A stretch of DNA of 64,000 bases, taken from positions 1-64,000 of the forward strand of contig NZ_WVHL01000002.1 in NCBI RefSeq assembly GCF_009861525.1. Direction: 5' to 3'. The position numbers and the translations under genes were made by a program. The DNA comes from Pseudomonas sp. LD120. Lineage in GTDB: Bacteria; Pseudomonadota; Gammaproteobacteria; Pseudomonadales; Pseudomonadaceae. Positions 26,161 through 35,749 of the stretch are shown piece by piece (position 1 is the stretch's first letter; every line of letters starts with the position of its first letter). The notes under the pieces are model-generated. The model had not been told where the DNA came from and searched no databases. It saw only the letters and a program-made list of their open reading frames with translations.

Positions 26161-28113
26161 TCAAAGCGCCCAGGCGACTTTCAAGCCATCAAAGATGGCT
26201 TCTTCCACGGTGCGCGGTGCCAGGCAGTCGCCGATGCGTTGGAAGGGCACCAGGCCTTTGAGTTGCTGGCCGAGGTCGTCCACGGATTGGTGGCCTTGGC
26301 ACAGGACCAGGCTGTCGACGTTTTCCAGGAGCATGGGTTCGCCGCTGGCGGTGTGTTGCAGGTAGACGGTGCTGTCGTCGCAGCCGTAGAGGCGGGCGTA
26401 GGGGATGATCGGGATTGCCAGTTTGTGCAGTTCGCCGGCCAGTTGGTCGCGCACGTACAGTGGCAGGCTTTCGCCGCAGTGGGTGCCGTTGACCGCCAGA
26501 TGCACTTGGTGCCCGGCGCGCACCAGGCGCTCGGCGATGCCGGGGCCGATCCAGTCGCAGCGCCAGTCGGCCACCACTACGCTGCGGCCCAGTTGTACTT
26601 CATCCCGCAGTACTTGCCAGGCGTCCACCACTTGCAGGTCGCCGCCGTGTTCGAAGTTCGGCCAGTAGGGCTGGGCGCCGGTGGCGATGATCACGTGGTC
26701 GGGGTTTTCGCGTTCGATCAGGGCGCGGTCGACCCGGGTGTTGCGCACCACTTCCACACCGGCCAGTTGCATTTCCCGTTGCAGGTTGGTGCTGGCGCCG
26801 CCGAACTCGCTGCGCCGGGGCAGCAGTTGCGCCAGTTGGATCTGGCCGCCCAGTTGCGCGCTGGCTTCGTAGAGGGTCACGCGGTGGCCGCGTTGGGCGG
26901 CGACGGCGGCGGCTTTCATCCCGGCCGGGCCGCCGCCCACCACCAGGATGCGCTTGCCGCGGGCGCTGGGCTTGGGCTGGCCGTAGAGCAGCTCGCGGCC
27001 GGTTTCCGGGTGCTGGATGCAGGAGATCGGCAGGCCCTTGTGGAAGTGGCCGATGCACGCCTGGTTGCAGGCGATGCAGGCGCGCACGTCATCGCTGTGG
27101 CCGCGCTCGCTCTTGTTGGGCATTTGCGGGTCGCAGATCAGCGCACGGGTCATGCCGCACACATCGGCCTGGCCCTTGGCGATGATCGCCTCGGCTTCCT
27201 GGGGCTGGTTGATGCGCCCGGTGACGAACAGCGGGATCGACAGCTTGGCCTTGAAGGTGCCGGCCTCCCGGGCGAGATAAGCCGCTTCCACCGCCATGGG
27301 GGGGACGATGTGCACGGCGCCGCCGAGGGAGGCGGAGGTGCCGGCGACTATGTGCACGTAGTCCAGTTGCCCTTGCAGCATTTGCACGGCGGCCAGGGAT
27401 TCGTCTTCGGTGAGGCCTTCGGGGTCGCGTTCATCGGCGGAAATCCGCAGGCCGATGATGAAGTCTTGGTCGGTGCTGGCGCGCATGGCGCCGAGGATTT
27501 CCCGGATAAAGCGCAGGCGCTGTTCCAGTTCGCCGTTGTAGCCGTCGGTGCGGCGGTTGACCCGCGGGTTGATGAACTGCGCCGGCAGGTAGCCGTGGCT
27601 GGCCACCAGTTCCACGCCGTCCAGCCCGGCCTGATGCAGGCGCCGGGCGGCGTCGGCGTAGCCCTGGATGATCTCGTCGATCATGTCCTGGTCCAGGGCC
27701 CGGGGCATGACCCGGAAGCGTTCGTTGGGCACCGCCGAAGGGGCGTAGGCCACCGCCAGCAGGCCGTCGGCGGACTCCATGATTTCCCGCCCCGGGTGGA
27801 AGATCTGCGACAGCACCAGGGTGCCGTGGGCGTGGCAGCTTTGCGCCAGGCGCCGGTAGCCGTCGATGCAGGCGTCGTCGGTGGCCATCAGCACGTGGCT
27901 GGTGTAGCGCGCACTGTCGTGGACCCCGGCCACCTGCAGCACGATCAGGCCGACGCCGCCTTCGGCACGGGCGCGGTGGTAGGCAATCAGCTGTTCGTTG
28001 ACCAGGTTGTCGGTGGGCATCGAGGTGTCGTGGCCGCTGGACATGATGCGGTTCTTCAGGCGTTTGCCACGGATCTGCAAGGGTGCGAACAGGTGCGGGA
28101 AGGCGCTGGTCAT
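26161..28113 (-). CDS. NADH:flavin oxidoreductase (Old Yellow Enzyme/dienoyl-CoA reductase type)
   Basis: The product is 650 residues. The N-terminal TIM barrel (1-370) binds FMN (FAPLQIRGKRLKNRIMSSGH, VELVASHGYLPAQFINPRVN RRTDGYNG). The iron-sulphur motif is CIACNQACIGHFHKG followed by SCIQHPETG. The C-terminal half is an FAD/NAD(P) module with ILVVGGGPAGMKAAAVAAQRG. The domain order matches 2,4-dienoyl-CoA reductase, trimethylamine dehydrogenase and the N-methyl-amino-acid demethylases (DgcA-like). Neighbourhood with a polyamine-type binding protein favours an amine substrate, which is inference. ATG 28113 starts the family core. Confidence 0.85.
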   Translation of the reverse strand: MTSAFPHLFAPLQIRGKRLKNRIMSSGHDTSMPTDNLVNEQLIAYHRARAEGGVGLIVLQVAGVHDSARYTSHVLMATDDACIDGYRRLAQSCHAHGTLVLSQIFHPGREIMESADGLLAVAYAPSAVPNERFRVMPRALDQDMIDEIIQGYADAARRLHQAGLDGVELVASHGYLPAQFINPRVNRRTDGYNGELEQRLRFIREILGAMRASTDQDFIIGLRISADERDPEGLTEDESLAAVQMLQGQLDYVHIVAGTSASLGGAVHIVPPMAVEAAYLAREAGTFKAKLSIPLFVTGRINQPQEAEAIIAKGQADVCGMTRALICDPQMPNKSERGHSDDVRACIACNQACIGHFHKGLPISCIQHPETGRELLYGQPKPSARGKRILVVGGGPAGMKAAAVAAQRGHRVTLYEASAQLGGQIQLAQLLPRRSEFGGASTNLQREMQLAGVEVVRNTRVDRALIERENPDHVIIATGAQPYWPNFEHGGDLQVVDAWQVLRDEVQLGRSVVVADWRCDWIGPGIAERLVRAGHQVHLAVNGTHCGESLPLYVRDQLAGELHKLAIPIIPYARLYGCDDSTVYLQHTASGEPMLLENVDSLVLCQGHQSVDDLGQQLKGLVPFQRIGDCLAPRTVEEAIFDGLKVAWAL

Positions 28114-28183
28114 TGCGGTGACTCCAGGCGGGCCAAGGGCAGGGGAGCACAGCCTTGGCGTTGTTATTGTTGGCCTATCAAAA

Positions 28184-28198
28184 TTTACCGCCAGTAAA
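28184..28198. promoter_or_regulatory. Operator-like palindrome in divergent promoter
   Basis: TTTAC and GTAAA arms flank CGCCA (28184-28198), centrally placed between the oxidoreductase gene (start 28113) and the binding-protein gene (start 28329). The neighbouring XRE-cupin protein is the natural candidate to bind here. Confidence 0.4.
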
Positions 28199-28328
28199 AA
28201 ATCAACTTGTTTTTTTACTAAGGCTTGCAGTAGCTTCGACCTGCGCCCGCTTTTGGCGCGAACCTCACAACAATAAAAAAGGGCCGTGCCGGCGCCTGCC
28301 GGTGTGGCACCGCGACGAGGATTCACAG

Positions 28329-29402
28329 ATGAAAGCGCTCACCCGCAAGCACGGTTGTTCTTTCCTGGCCCTGAGCCTGGCCTTGGGTCTGACCCTGGGC
28401 CAGCCGCTGATTCACAACAAGGCCCAGGCAGCCCCCGACATGGTGGTCGTGGCGTACGGCGGAGCCGGACAAAAAGCCCAGGATGTGGCGTTGTTCCAAC
28501 CCTTCAGCAAGGCCGATGGCAGCCAGCTGATCCAGAGCGAATACAACGGCGAAATGGCCCGCATCAAGGTCATGGTCGACACCGGCAACGTCGACTGGGA
28601 CCTGGTGCAGATCGAAGGCCCGGACCTGATGCGTGGCTGCGACGAAGGCATGTACGAGCCCTTGGACTGGAAGGCCCTGGGCCGCGCCGACCAGCTGATG
28701 GCCGACGCCGCCCAGCCCTGCGGCTCGGCGGTGCTGGTGTGGAGCGTGGCCATTGCCTACGACCGCAACAAGCTGGCCAAGGCCCCGGCGTCCTGGGCGG
28801 ATTTCTGGGACGTCAAGCAGTTCCCCGGCAAGCGCGGCCTGCGCAAACGCGCGGTGTACAACCTGGAATTCGCCCTGATGGCCGACGGGGTCAAGGTCGA
28901 GGACGTGTACCAGGTCCTGGCCACGCCGCAAGGGGTGGAGCGGGCCTTCGCCAAGCTGACCGAGCTCAAGCCCTACATCCAGTGGTGGGAAGCCGGGGCC
29001 CAGCCGGGGCAGTGGCTGGCCGCCGGTGATGTGGTGATGACCTCCAGCTACAGCGGGCGTATCGCCGTGGCGGCCCAGGCCGGCGCCTCCCAGGCGGTGG
29101 TCTGGCCCGGCAGCCTGTACGGCATGGATTACTGGGCGATCATCAAGGGCTCGAAACACGTGGATCAGGCCAAGCGTTTCATCGCCTTCGCCAACCGCCC
29201 CGAGGTCCAGGTCGACTACGTCAAGCAGATCCCCTATGGCCCGACCAACACCCTGGCGGCGGCCAAGCTCGACCCGGCGCTGGCGCAGTGGGTGCCGACC
29301 TCGGAACAGAACCTCAAGGACGCCCTGGCGATGAACGTGGAGTTCTGGGTCGATCACGGCGAGGAGCTGGAAGAACGTTTCAACGCCTGGGCCAGCAGGT
29401 AA
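28329..29402 (+). CDS. ABC transporter periplasmic binding protein (polyamine type)
   Basis: The product is 357 residues. The signal peptide is MKALTRKHGCSFLALSLALG plus the next residues, with cleavage near KAQA|APDM. The mature part has the PotD/PotF fold layout: VVAYGGAGQKAQDVALFQPF, VDTGNVDWDLVQIEGPDLMR, ASWADFWDVKQFPGKRGLRK, GDVVMTSSYSGRIAVAAQAG. It binds a small cationic ligand (spermidine-like or related) in the periplasm for an ABC importer whose other genes are not in this window. It is divergent from the oxidoreductase gene. GAGG lies about nine bases before the start. Confidence 0.82.
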   Translation: MKALTRKHGCSFLALSLALGLTLGQPLIHNKAQAAPDMVVVAYGGAGQKAQDVALFQPFSKADGSQLIQSEYNGEMARIKVMVDTGNVDWDLVQIEGPDLMRGCDEGMYEPLDWKALGRADQLMADAAQPCGSAVLVWSVAIAYDRNKLAKAPASWADFWDVKQFPGKRGLRKRAVYNLEFALMADGVKVEDVYQVLATPQGVERAFAKLTELKPYIQWWEAGAQPGQWLAAGDVVMTSSYSGRIAVAAQAGASQAVVWPGSLYGMDYWAIIKGSKHVDQAKRFIAFANRPEVQVDYVKQIPYGPTNTLAAAKLDPALAQWVPTSEQNLKDALAMNVEFWVDHGEELEERFNAWASR

Positions 29403-29645
29403 GGGCAACAGGCTGGACGCCTGCGGGCGTCCGGTCTTGTTGTTGGCCACTCCATTTACCCAACTCGCCTTCTGGCGTGCCCCAGGCATGCCCCCCAGCC
29501 CCACGCCCGAGCGCAGCGCCGGCGCTGACCGCGCCTGAGCGAATGGGCCTGACCATCCCCCAGCGGGTGTGCAACGGCTTGGAGAAGGGGGCGTTTTCTA
29601 CGCGCCTGCGGCGGCCACGGGAAAAGCCTCGGGCGCGGCGGCGGT

Positions 29646-30002
29646 TCAGGGCAGTTGGCTGATGTAGGTGCCGGTGCCCTTGAGAATGTTTTGCAGGGTC
29701 AGTTCCACTTCGGCCAGGTCCGCGGCGGCGGTGCTGTGGCGGATTTCCAGGTGATCGGCGCCGTTCAGGGCGTCGGCGTCGGCCGCGGCGATTTCGATCA
29801 GCAAGGTGGTGGGGCTGAGGGTGACCTTGACCCCGTCGAGGGTCGAGGGTTCGCCGTCGAGGGTGATCTCCAGTTCGTCTTCGTCCGGGTAGCGGCTCAT
29901 CAGGAACATCTCGCCCTGGGTGCTGTGGCAGCAGAGCATGGCCATGTTGTCTTCTTCGTCGTCGCACGGGTTGGCGATCAGGTGGGCGGTGGTCATGTGC
30001 AT
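29646..30002 (-). CDS. Conserved hypothetical protein
   Basis: The product is 118 residues, strongly acidic (MHMTTAHLIANPCDDEEDNM, ... SRYPDEDELEITLDGEPSTL). It has no signal peptide and no recognised family. AGGAA nine bases before ATG 30002 supports the start. It is alone on its strand, between the binding-protein gene and gdhB. Confidence 0.6.
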   Translation of the reverse strand: MHMTTAHLIANPCDDEEDNMAMLCCHSTQGEMFLMSRYPDEDELEITLDGEPSTLDGVKVTLSPTTLLIEIAAADADALNGADHLEIRHSTAAADLAEVELTLQNILKGTGTYISQLP

Positions 30003-30557
30003 GGGCGCGTTCCTGGGGCGGGGGCCGGCAGCGGCCGGGCAAGAAAAAAAAGCGATTCTGCCAGTCCGAGGGAATTTCTGCTGGTTTGTCTGTCACACAA
30101 CACCTCGCCAGTGCGCTGCCCCGGGGTGTCACTTTTGGCACGCAAGTACCGCAATGGCGGGGAAAAAGCCTGGTTTTCTTGCGTGCCTGCTAGTGTTGTT
30201 GACAAGGCGTGCCGCCAGTTGCGTACCGATGACCGAATATGTCGCAGCATCGCAAGCAGCTGTCGCATCGCACTCGTTAAGCTGCGCAGCGGACACCTTG
30301 TTCGTGAGTGCAATAGGTTGCATCCCGATGCTGATGGTCACCTGTAAAGACATTGCCTAAGCGCTTGCGTGAAACGTCAGTCGTTTTTGCAGATGCTCAT
30401 CGCGAAAAGTGAATGTGACCTGGGGGTCTTGTCCAGCTTCATCCACCTGTGATCCTGCCACCTCTGCCCGAGATCAGGAGCAGGATGCACCACCGCCCCG
30501 CGAGGGGTTTTGCACGCGACGCTTCCATCAATAACAAGCCCAAGCGGAGTACCACAG
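30003..30557. other. 555-bp intergenic region before gdhB
   Basis: No gene is seen. It must contain the promoters of the acidic hypothetical gene (- strand) and of gdhB (+ strand). Several short frames are open, but none has family features or a good ribosome site. Confidence 0.5.
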
Positions 30558-33500
30558 ATGGCGTTCTTCACCGCAGCCAGCAAAGCCGACTTCCAGCACC
30601 AACTGCAAGCGGCACTGGCGCAGCACATCAGTGAACAGGCACTGCCACAAGTGGCGCTGTTCGCTGAACAATTCTTCGGCATCATTTCCCTGGACGAACT
30701 CACCCAGCGTCGCATGTCCGACCTGGCGGGCTGTACCCTTTCGGCCTGGCGCCTGCTTGAGCGCTTCGATCACGCGCAACCGCAAGTGCGCGTCTACAAC
30801 CCCGATTACGAACGTCACGGCTGGCAGTCGACCCACACCGCAGTGGAAGTGCTGCACCACGACCTGCCGTTTTTGGTGGACTCGGTGCGCACCGAGCTCA
30901 ACCGTCGCGGCTACAGCATCCACACCCTGCAAACCACCGTGCTCAGTGTGCGGCGCGGGAGCAAGGGCGAGCTGCAAGAAGTCCTGCCCAAGGGCACCCA
31001 GGGCGAAGGCGTGGAGCAAGAGTCGCTGATGTACCTGGAGATCGACCGCTGCGCCAACGCCGCTGAACTCAGCGTGCTGAGCAAGGAGCTGGAGCAGGTG
31101 CTGGACGAAGTACGGGTCGCGGTGGCTGACTTCGAGCCGATGAAGGCCAAGGTCCAGGAACTGATCCAGGGCATTGACGACAGCCAGTTCGCCATCGCTG
31201 CCGATGAAAAGACCGAGATCAAGAGCTTCCTGGAGTGGCTGGTGGGCAACCACTTCACCTTCCTCGGTTATGAAGAATTTGTGGTCGGCACCGACCCGGA
31301 CGGCGGGCACATCGAATATGACCCGAACTCGTTCCTGGGCCTGGCCAAGCTGCTGCGCGCCGGTCTGACCAGCGATGACCTGCGCATTGAAGACTACGCC
31401 GTCAACTACCTGCGCGAAGCGACCCCGCTGTCGTTCGCCAAGGCCGCGCACCCGAGCCGCGTGCACCGTCCGGCGTACCCGGATTTCGTCTCGATCCGTC
31501 AGATCGACGCCGACGGCAAGGTGCTCAAGGAATGCCGCTTCATGGGCCTCTACACCTCGTCGGTGTACGGCGAAAGCGTGCGCATGATCCCGTATATCCG
31601 CCGCAAGGTGGAGGCCATCGAACAGCGCTCGGGCTTCCAGGCCAAGGCGCACCTGGGCAAGGAACTGGCCCAGGTTCTTGAAGTGCTGCCCCGCGACGAT
31701 CTGTTCCAGACACCGGTGGATGAGCTGTTCAGCACCGTGATGTCGATCGTGCAGATCCAGGAGCGCAACAAGATCCGCGTGTTCCTGCGCAAGGACCCGT
31801 ACGGCCGTTTCGCTTACTGCCTGGCCTACGTGCCGCGTGACATCTACTCCACCGAAGTGCGGCAGAAGATCCAGCAAGTGCTGATGGATCGTCTGCAAGC
31901 CACCGACTGTGAGTTCTGGACCTTCTTCTCTGAATCGGTGCTGGCCCGCGTGCAGTTGATTCTGCGGGTCGATCCGAAACAGCGCATCGACATCGATCCG
32001 CTGCTGCTGGAAAAAGAAGTGGTGCAGGCCTGCCGCAGCTGGCAGGACGACTACGCCAGCCTGGTGGTGGAAAGCTTCGGCGAAGCCCACGGCACCAATG
32101 TGCTGGCGGATTTCCCCAAAGGCTTCCCGGCCGGCTACCGCGAGCGCTTCGCCGCGCACTCGGCGGTGGTGGACATGCAGCACTTGCTCAGCCTCACCGA
32201 AGCCAACCCGCTGGTGATGAGCTTCTACCAGCCGTTGGGGCATGTGTCCGGTCAGCGCGAGCTGCACTGCAAGCTGTACCACGCCGACACCCCGCTGGCG
32301 CTGTCCGACGTCTTGCCGATTCTGGAAAACCTCGGCCTGCGGGTGCTGGGTGAGTTCCCGTATCGCCTGCGCCACACCAATGGCCGCGAGTACTGGATCC
32401 ACGATTTTGCCTTCACCGCCGCCGAAGGCCTGGACCTGGACATCCAGCAGCTCAACGACACGCTGCAGGACGCCTTTGTCCACATCGTCCGTGGCGAAGC
32501 CGAGAACGATGCCTTCAACCGTCTGGTACTGACCGCCGGCCTGCCATGGCGCGACGTGGCACTGCTGCGTGCCTACGCCCGCTACCTGAAGCAGATCCGC
32601 CTGGGCTTTGACCTGGGTTACATCGCCAGCACCCTGAACAACCACACCGACATCGCCCGCGAATTGACCCGGTTGTTCAAGACCCGCTTCTACCTGGCGC
32701 GCAAGCTCACCAGCGATGACCTGGAAGACAAGCAACAGCGTCTGGAACAGGCGATTCTGACGGCCCTGGACGACGTTCAGGTGCTCAACGAAGACCGCAT
32801 CCTGCGGCGTTATCTGGACCTGATCAAGGCCACGCTGCGGACCAACTTCTATCAGACCGATGCCAACGGCCAGAACAAGTCGTACTTCAGCTTCAAGTTC
32901 AACCCGCATGCCATTCCCGAGCTGCCGAAGCCGGTACCGAAGTTCGAGATCTTCGTTTACTCGCCACGGGTCGAAGGCGTGCACCTGCGCTTTGGCAACG
33001 TCGCTCGCGGCGGCCTGCGCTGGTCCGACCGTGAAGAAGACTTCCGTACCGAAGTCCTGGGCCTGGTCAAAGCCCAGCAAGTGAAGAACTCGGTGATCGT
33101 GCCGGTGGGGGCCAAGGGTGGCTTCCTGCCGCGTCGTCTGCCACTGGGCGGCAGCCGTGACGAGATCGCGGCCGAGGGCATCGCCTGCTACCGCATCTTC
33201 ATCTCCGGCTTGCTGGACATCACCGACAACCTCAAGGACGGGGTCCTGGTGCCGCCGGCCAACGTTGTACGTCACGACGACGATGACCCGTACCTGGTGG
33301 TGGCGGCGGACAAGGGCACCGCGACCTTCTCCGACATCGCCAACGGCATTGCCATCGATTACGGCTTCTGGCTCGGCGACGCCTTCGCCTCCGGCGGTTC
33401 GGCCGGTTACGACCACAAGAAAATGGGCATCACCGCCAAGGGCGCGTGGGTCGGCGTGCAGCGCCACTTCCGCGAGCGCGGGATCAATGTCCAGGAAGAC

Positions 33501-35417
33501 AGCATCACCGTGGTTGGCGTCGGCGACATGGCCGGCGACGTGTTCGGCAACGGTTTGCTGATGTCCGACAAGCTCAAGCTGGTGGCAGCGTTCAACCACC
33601 TGCACATCTTCATCGACCCGAATCCGGACCCGGCCACAAGCTTCGTCGAGCGCCAGCGTTTGTTCGAGCTGCCGCGTTCGGCTTGGACCGACTACGACGC
33701 CAGCCTCATGTCCGAAGGCGGCGGGATCTTCTCGCGCAGCGCGAAGAGCATCGCCATTTCGCCGCAGATGAAAGAGCGCTTCGACATCCAGGCCGACAAG
33801 CTGACCCCGACCGAGCTGCTCAACGCCTTGCTCAAGGCGCCGGTGGACCTGTTGTGGAACGGCGGTATCGGCACTTACGTCAAGGCCAGCAGCGAAAGCC
33901 ATGCCGACGTCGGCGACAAGGCCAACGACGCTTTGCGTGTCAACGGCAACGAGCTGCGCTGCAAGGTGGTGGGCGAGGGCGGCAACCTGGGCATGACCCA
34001 ACTGGGGCGTGTGGAGTTCGGCCTCAATGGCGGCGGTTCCAACACCGACTTCATCGACAACGCCGGTGGCGTGGACTGCTCCGACCACGAAGTGAACATC
34101 AAGATCCTGCTCAACGAAGTGGTGCAGGCCGGCGACATGACCGACAAGCAACGCAACCAGTTGCTGGCCAGCATGACCGACGAAGTCGGTGGCCTGGTGT
34201 TGGGCAACAACTACAAGCAGACCCAGGCCCTGTCCCTGGCGGCCCGTCGTGCCTACGAGCGGATCGCTGAGTACAAGCGCCTGATGAGCGATCTGGAAGG
34301 CCGGGGCAAGCTGGACCGCGCCATCGAGTTCCTGCCGTCGGAAGAGCAGCTCAACGAGCGCGTCGCCGCCGGCAAGGGCCTGACTCGTCCGGAACTGTCG
34401 GTGCTGATTTCCTACAGCAAGATCGACCTCAAGGAGGCGCTGCTGGGCTCTCTGGTGCCGGACGACGACTACCTGGCCCGGGACATGGAAACCGCGTTTC
34501 CGCCGACCTTGGTCAGCCGGTTCGCCGAGGCCATGCGCCGTCATCGCCTCAAGCGCGAAATCGTCAGCACCCAGATCGCCAACGACCTGGTCAACCACAT
34601 GGGCATCACCTTCGTGCAGCGCTTGAAGGAGTCCACCGGCATGAGCCCGGCAAACGTCGCCGGTGCCTACGTGATCGTGCGGGACATCTTCCACCTGCCG
34701 CACTGGTTCCGTCAGATCGAAGCCCTGGATCATCAAGTCTCGGCGCAGGTGCAGTTGGAGCTGATGGACGAGCTGATGCGTCTGGGACGTCGCGCTACGC
34801 GCTGGTTCCTGCGCAGCCGTCGCAACGAGCAGGATGCTGGCCGTGACGTGGCCCACTTTGGTCCACACCTGGCGGCCCTGGGCCTGAAGCTCGACGAACT
34901 GCTGGAAGGCCCGACTCGTGAAGGTTGGCAGTCGCGTTACACCGCCTATGTCGAAGCGGGCGTACCGGAGCTGCTGGCACGCATGGTTGCAGGCACGACC
35001 CACCTGTACACCCTGTTGCCGATCATCGAGGCCGCGGATGTCACCGGTCACGACGCGGCCGAGGTGGCCCGGGCCTACTTTGCCGTGGGCAGCGCGCTGG
35101 AACTGCCGTGGTACCTGCAGCAGATCAGCGATCTGCCAGTGGCCAACAACTGGCAGGCGGCGGCGCGTGAGGCCTTCCGTGATGACGTGGACTGGCAGCA
35201 GCGGGCGATCACCATCTCGGTTCTGCAAATGGCCGATGCGCCACAAGACATGGAAGCCCGCGTGGCCCTGTGGCTGGAGCAGAACCTGAACATGGCCGAG
35301 CGCTGGCGTTCGATGCTGGTGGAAATCCGTGCCGCCAGCGGCACTGACTATGCCATGTACGCGGTGGCCAACCGCGAGCTGCTGGACCTGGCCTTGAGCG
35401 GTCAAAGCGTGGTGTAA
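30558..35417 (+). CDS. gdhB: NAD-specific glutamate dehydrogenase, large type
   Basis: The product is 1619 residues, essentially the length of P. aeruginosa GdhB. It is the large NAD-dependent glutamate dehydrogenase (about 180 kDa) that deaminates glutamate to 2-oxoglutarate for amino-acid use. The N-terminal ACT-like regulatory region (1-about 480) is followed by helical domains. The catalytic region from about residue 820 holds VPVGAKGGFLPRRLPLGGSR, and the nucleotide-binding region has TVVGVGDMAGDVFGNG (about 984-999) and VGEGGNLGMTQLGRVEF. ATG 30558 follows CGGAG and matches the family start (MAFFTAASKADFQHQL). A strong terminator follows. The long opposite-strand frame is a shadow. Confidence 0.96.
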   Translation: MAFFTAASKADFQHQLQAALAQHISEQALPQVALFAEQFFGIISLDELTQRRMSDLAGCTLSAWRLLERFDHAQPQVRVYNPDYERHGWQSTHTAVEVLHHDLPFLVDSVRTELNRRGYSIHTLQTTVLSVRRGSKGELQEVLPKGTQGEGVEQESLMYLEIDRCANAAELSVLSKELEQVLDEVRVAVADFEPMKAKVQELIQGIDDSQFAIAADEKTEIKSFLEWLVGNHFTFLGYEEFVVGTDPDGGHIEYDPNSFLGLAKLLRAGLTSDDLRIEDYAVNYLREATPLSFAKAAHPSRVHRPAYPDFVSIRQIDADGKVLKECRFMGLYTSSVYGESVRMIPYIRRKVEAIEQRSGFQAKAHLGKELAQVLEVLPRDDLFQTPVDELFSTVMSIVQIQERNKIRVFLRKDPYGRFAYCLAYVPRDIYSTEVRQKIQQVLMDRLQATDCEFWTFFSESVLARVQLILRVDPKQRIDIDPLLLEKEVVQACRSWQDDYASLVVESFGEAHGTNVLADFPKGFPAGYRERFAAHSAVVDMQHLLSLTEANPLVMSFYQPLGHVSGQRELHCKLYHADTPLALSDVLPILENLGLRVLGEFPYRLRHTNGREYWIHDFAFTAAEGLDLDIQQLNDTLQDAFVHIVRGEAENDAFNRLVLTAGLPWRDVALLRAYARYLKQIRLGFDLGYIASTLNNHTDIARELTRLFKTRFYLARKLTSDDLEDKQQRLEQAILTALDDVQVLNEDRILRRYLDLIKATLRTNFYQTDANGQNKSYFSFKFNPHAIPELPKPVPKFEIFVYSPRVEGVHLRFGNVARGGLRWSDREEDFRTEVLGLVKAQQVKNSVIVPVGAKGGFLPRRLPLGGSRDEIAAEGIACYRIFISGLLDITDNLKDGVLVPPANVVRHDDDDPYLVVAADKGTATFSDIANGIAIDYGFWLGDAFASGGSAGYDHKKMGITAKGAWVGVQRHFRERGINVQEDSITVVGVGDMAGDVFGNGLLMSDKLKLVAAFNHLHIFIDPNPDPATSFVERQRLFELPRSAWTDYDASLMSEGGGIFSRSAKSIAISPQMKERFDIQADKLTPTELLNALLKAPVDLLWNGGIGTYVKASSESHADVGDKANDALRVNGNELRCKVVGEGGNLGMTQLGRVEFGLNGGGSNTDFIDNAGGVDCSDHEVNIKILLNEVVQAGDMTDKQRNQLLASMTDEVGGLVLGNNYKQTQALSLAARRAYERIAEYKRLMSDLEGRGKLDRAIEFLPSEEQLNERVAAGKGLTRPELSVLISYSKIDLKEALLGSLVPDDDYLARDMETAFPPTLVSRFAEAMRRHRLKREIVSTQIANDLVNHMGITFVQRLKESTGMSPANVAGAYVIVRDIFHLPHWFRQIEALDHQVSAQVQLELMDELMRLGRRATRWFLRSRRNEQDAGRDVAHFGPHLAALGLKLDELLEGPTREGWQSRYTAYVEAGVPELLARMVAGTTHLYTLLPIIEAADVTGHDAAEVARAYFAVGSALELPWYLQQISDLPVANNWQAAAREAFRDDVDWQQRAITISVLQMADAPQDMEARVALWLEQNLNMAERWRSMLVEIRAASGTDYAMYAVANRELLDLALSGQSVV

Positions 35418-35473
35418 ACAGCCGCGGGCCCTGTGGAACGGGGGTGTCTTGCGATACACCCGATCCGCCTTCT

Positions 35474-35515
35474 ACACCCTGCCCAAGCTAGGCTTTGGCA
35501 GGGTGTTTTATTTTC
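35474..35515 (+). terminator. Rho-independent terminator of gdhB
   Basis: ACACCCTGCC and GGCAGGGTGT are perfectly complementary around a 13-base loop and are followed by TTTATTTT, 57 bp after the gdhB stop. Confidence 0.88.
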
Positions 35516-35749
35516 TGCAGGCGCTTGGCGTGCGCCGAGAGGCACAGACTGAAGCGCCGAGCGAGCGGTTTTATTTGAACGGGATATTCGCCAGTTACTG
35601 CATCCCCACTTGAAGTGAATAGCCGAACATTGACCAACAAATTGGCGAAGTTTGTTAGGATGGCCGCCCACACATCTCGTTTTTACCATTGCAATAGCGA
35701 GGTTACAGACCGTCGCACGTCAAAGCGTGCCCTTATTACGGAGGCTCTC

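Noticed and set aside
30528..35459. 1643-residue open frame opposite gdhB
   Set aside because: It mirrors the GC-rich codon pattern of gdhB, has no domain features, and gdhB itself is certain.
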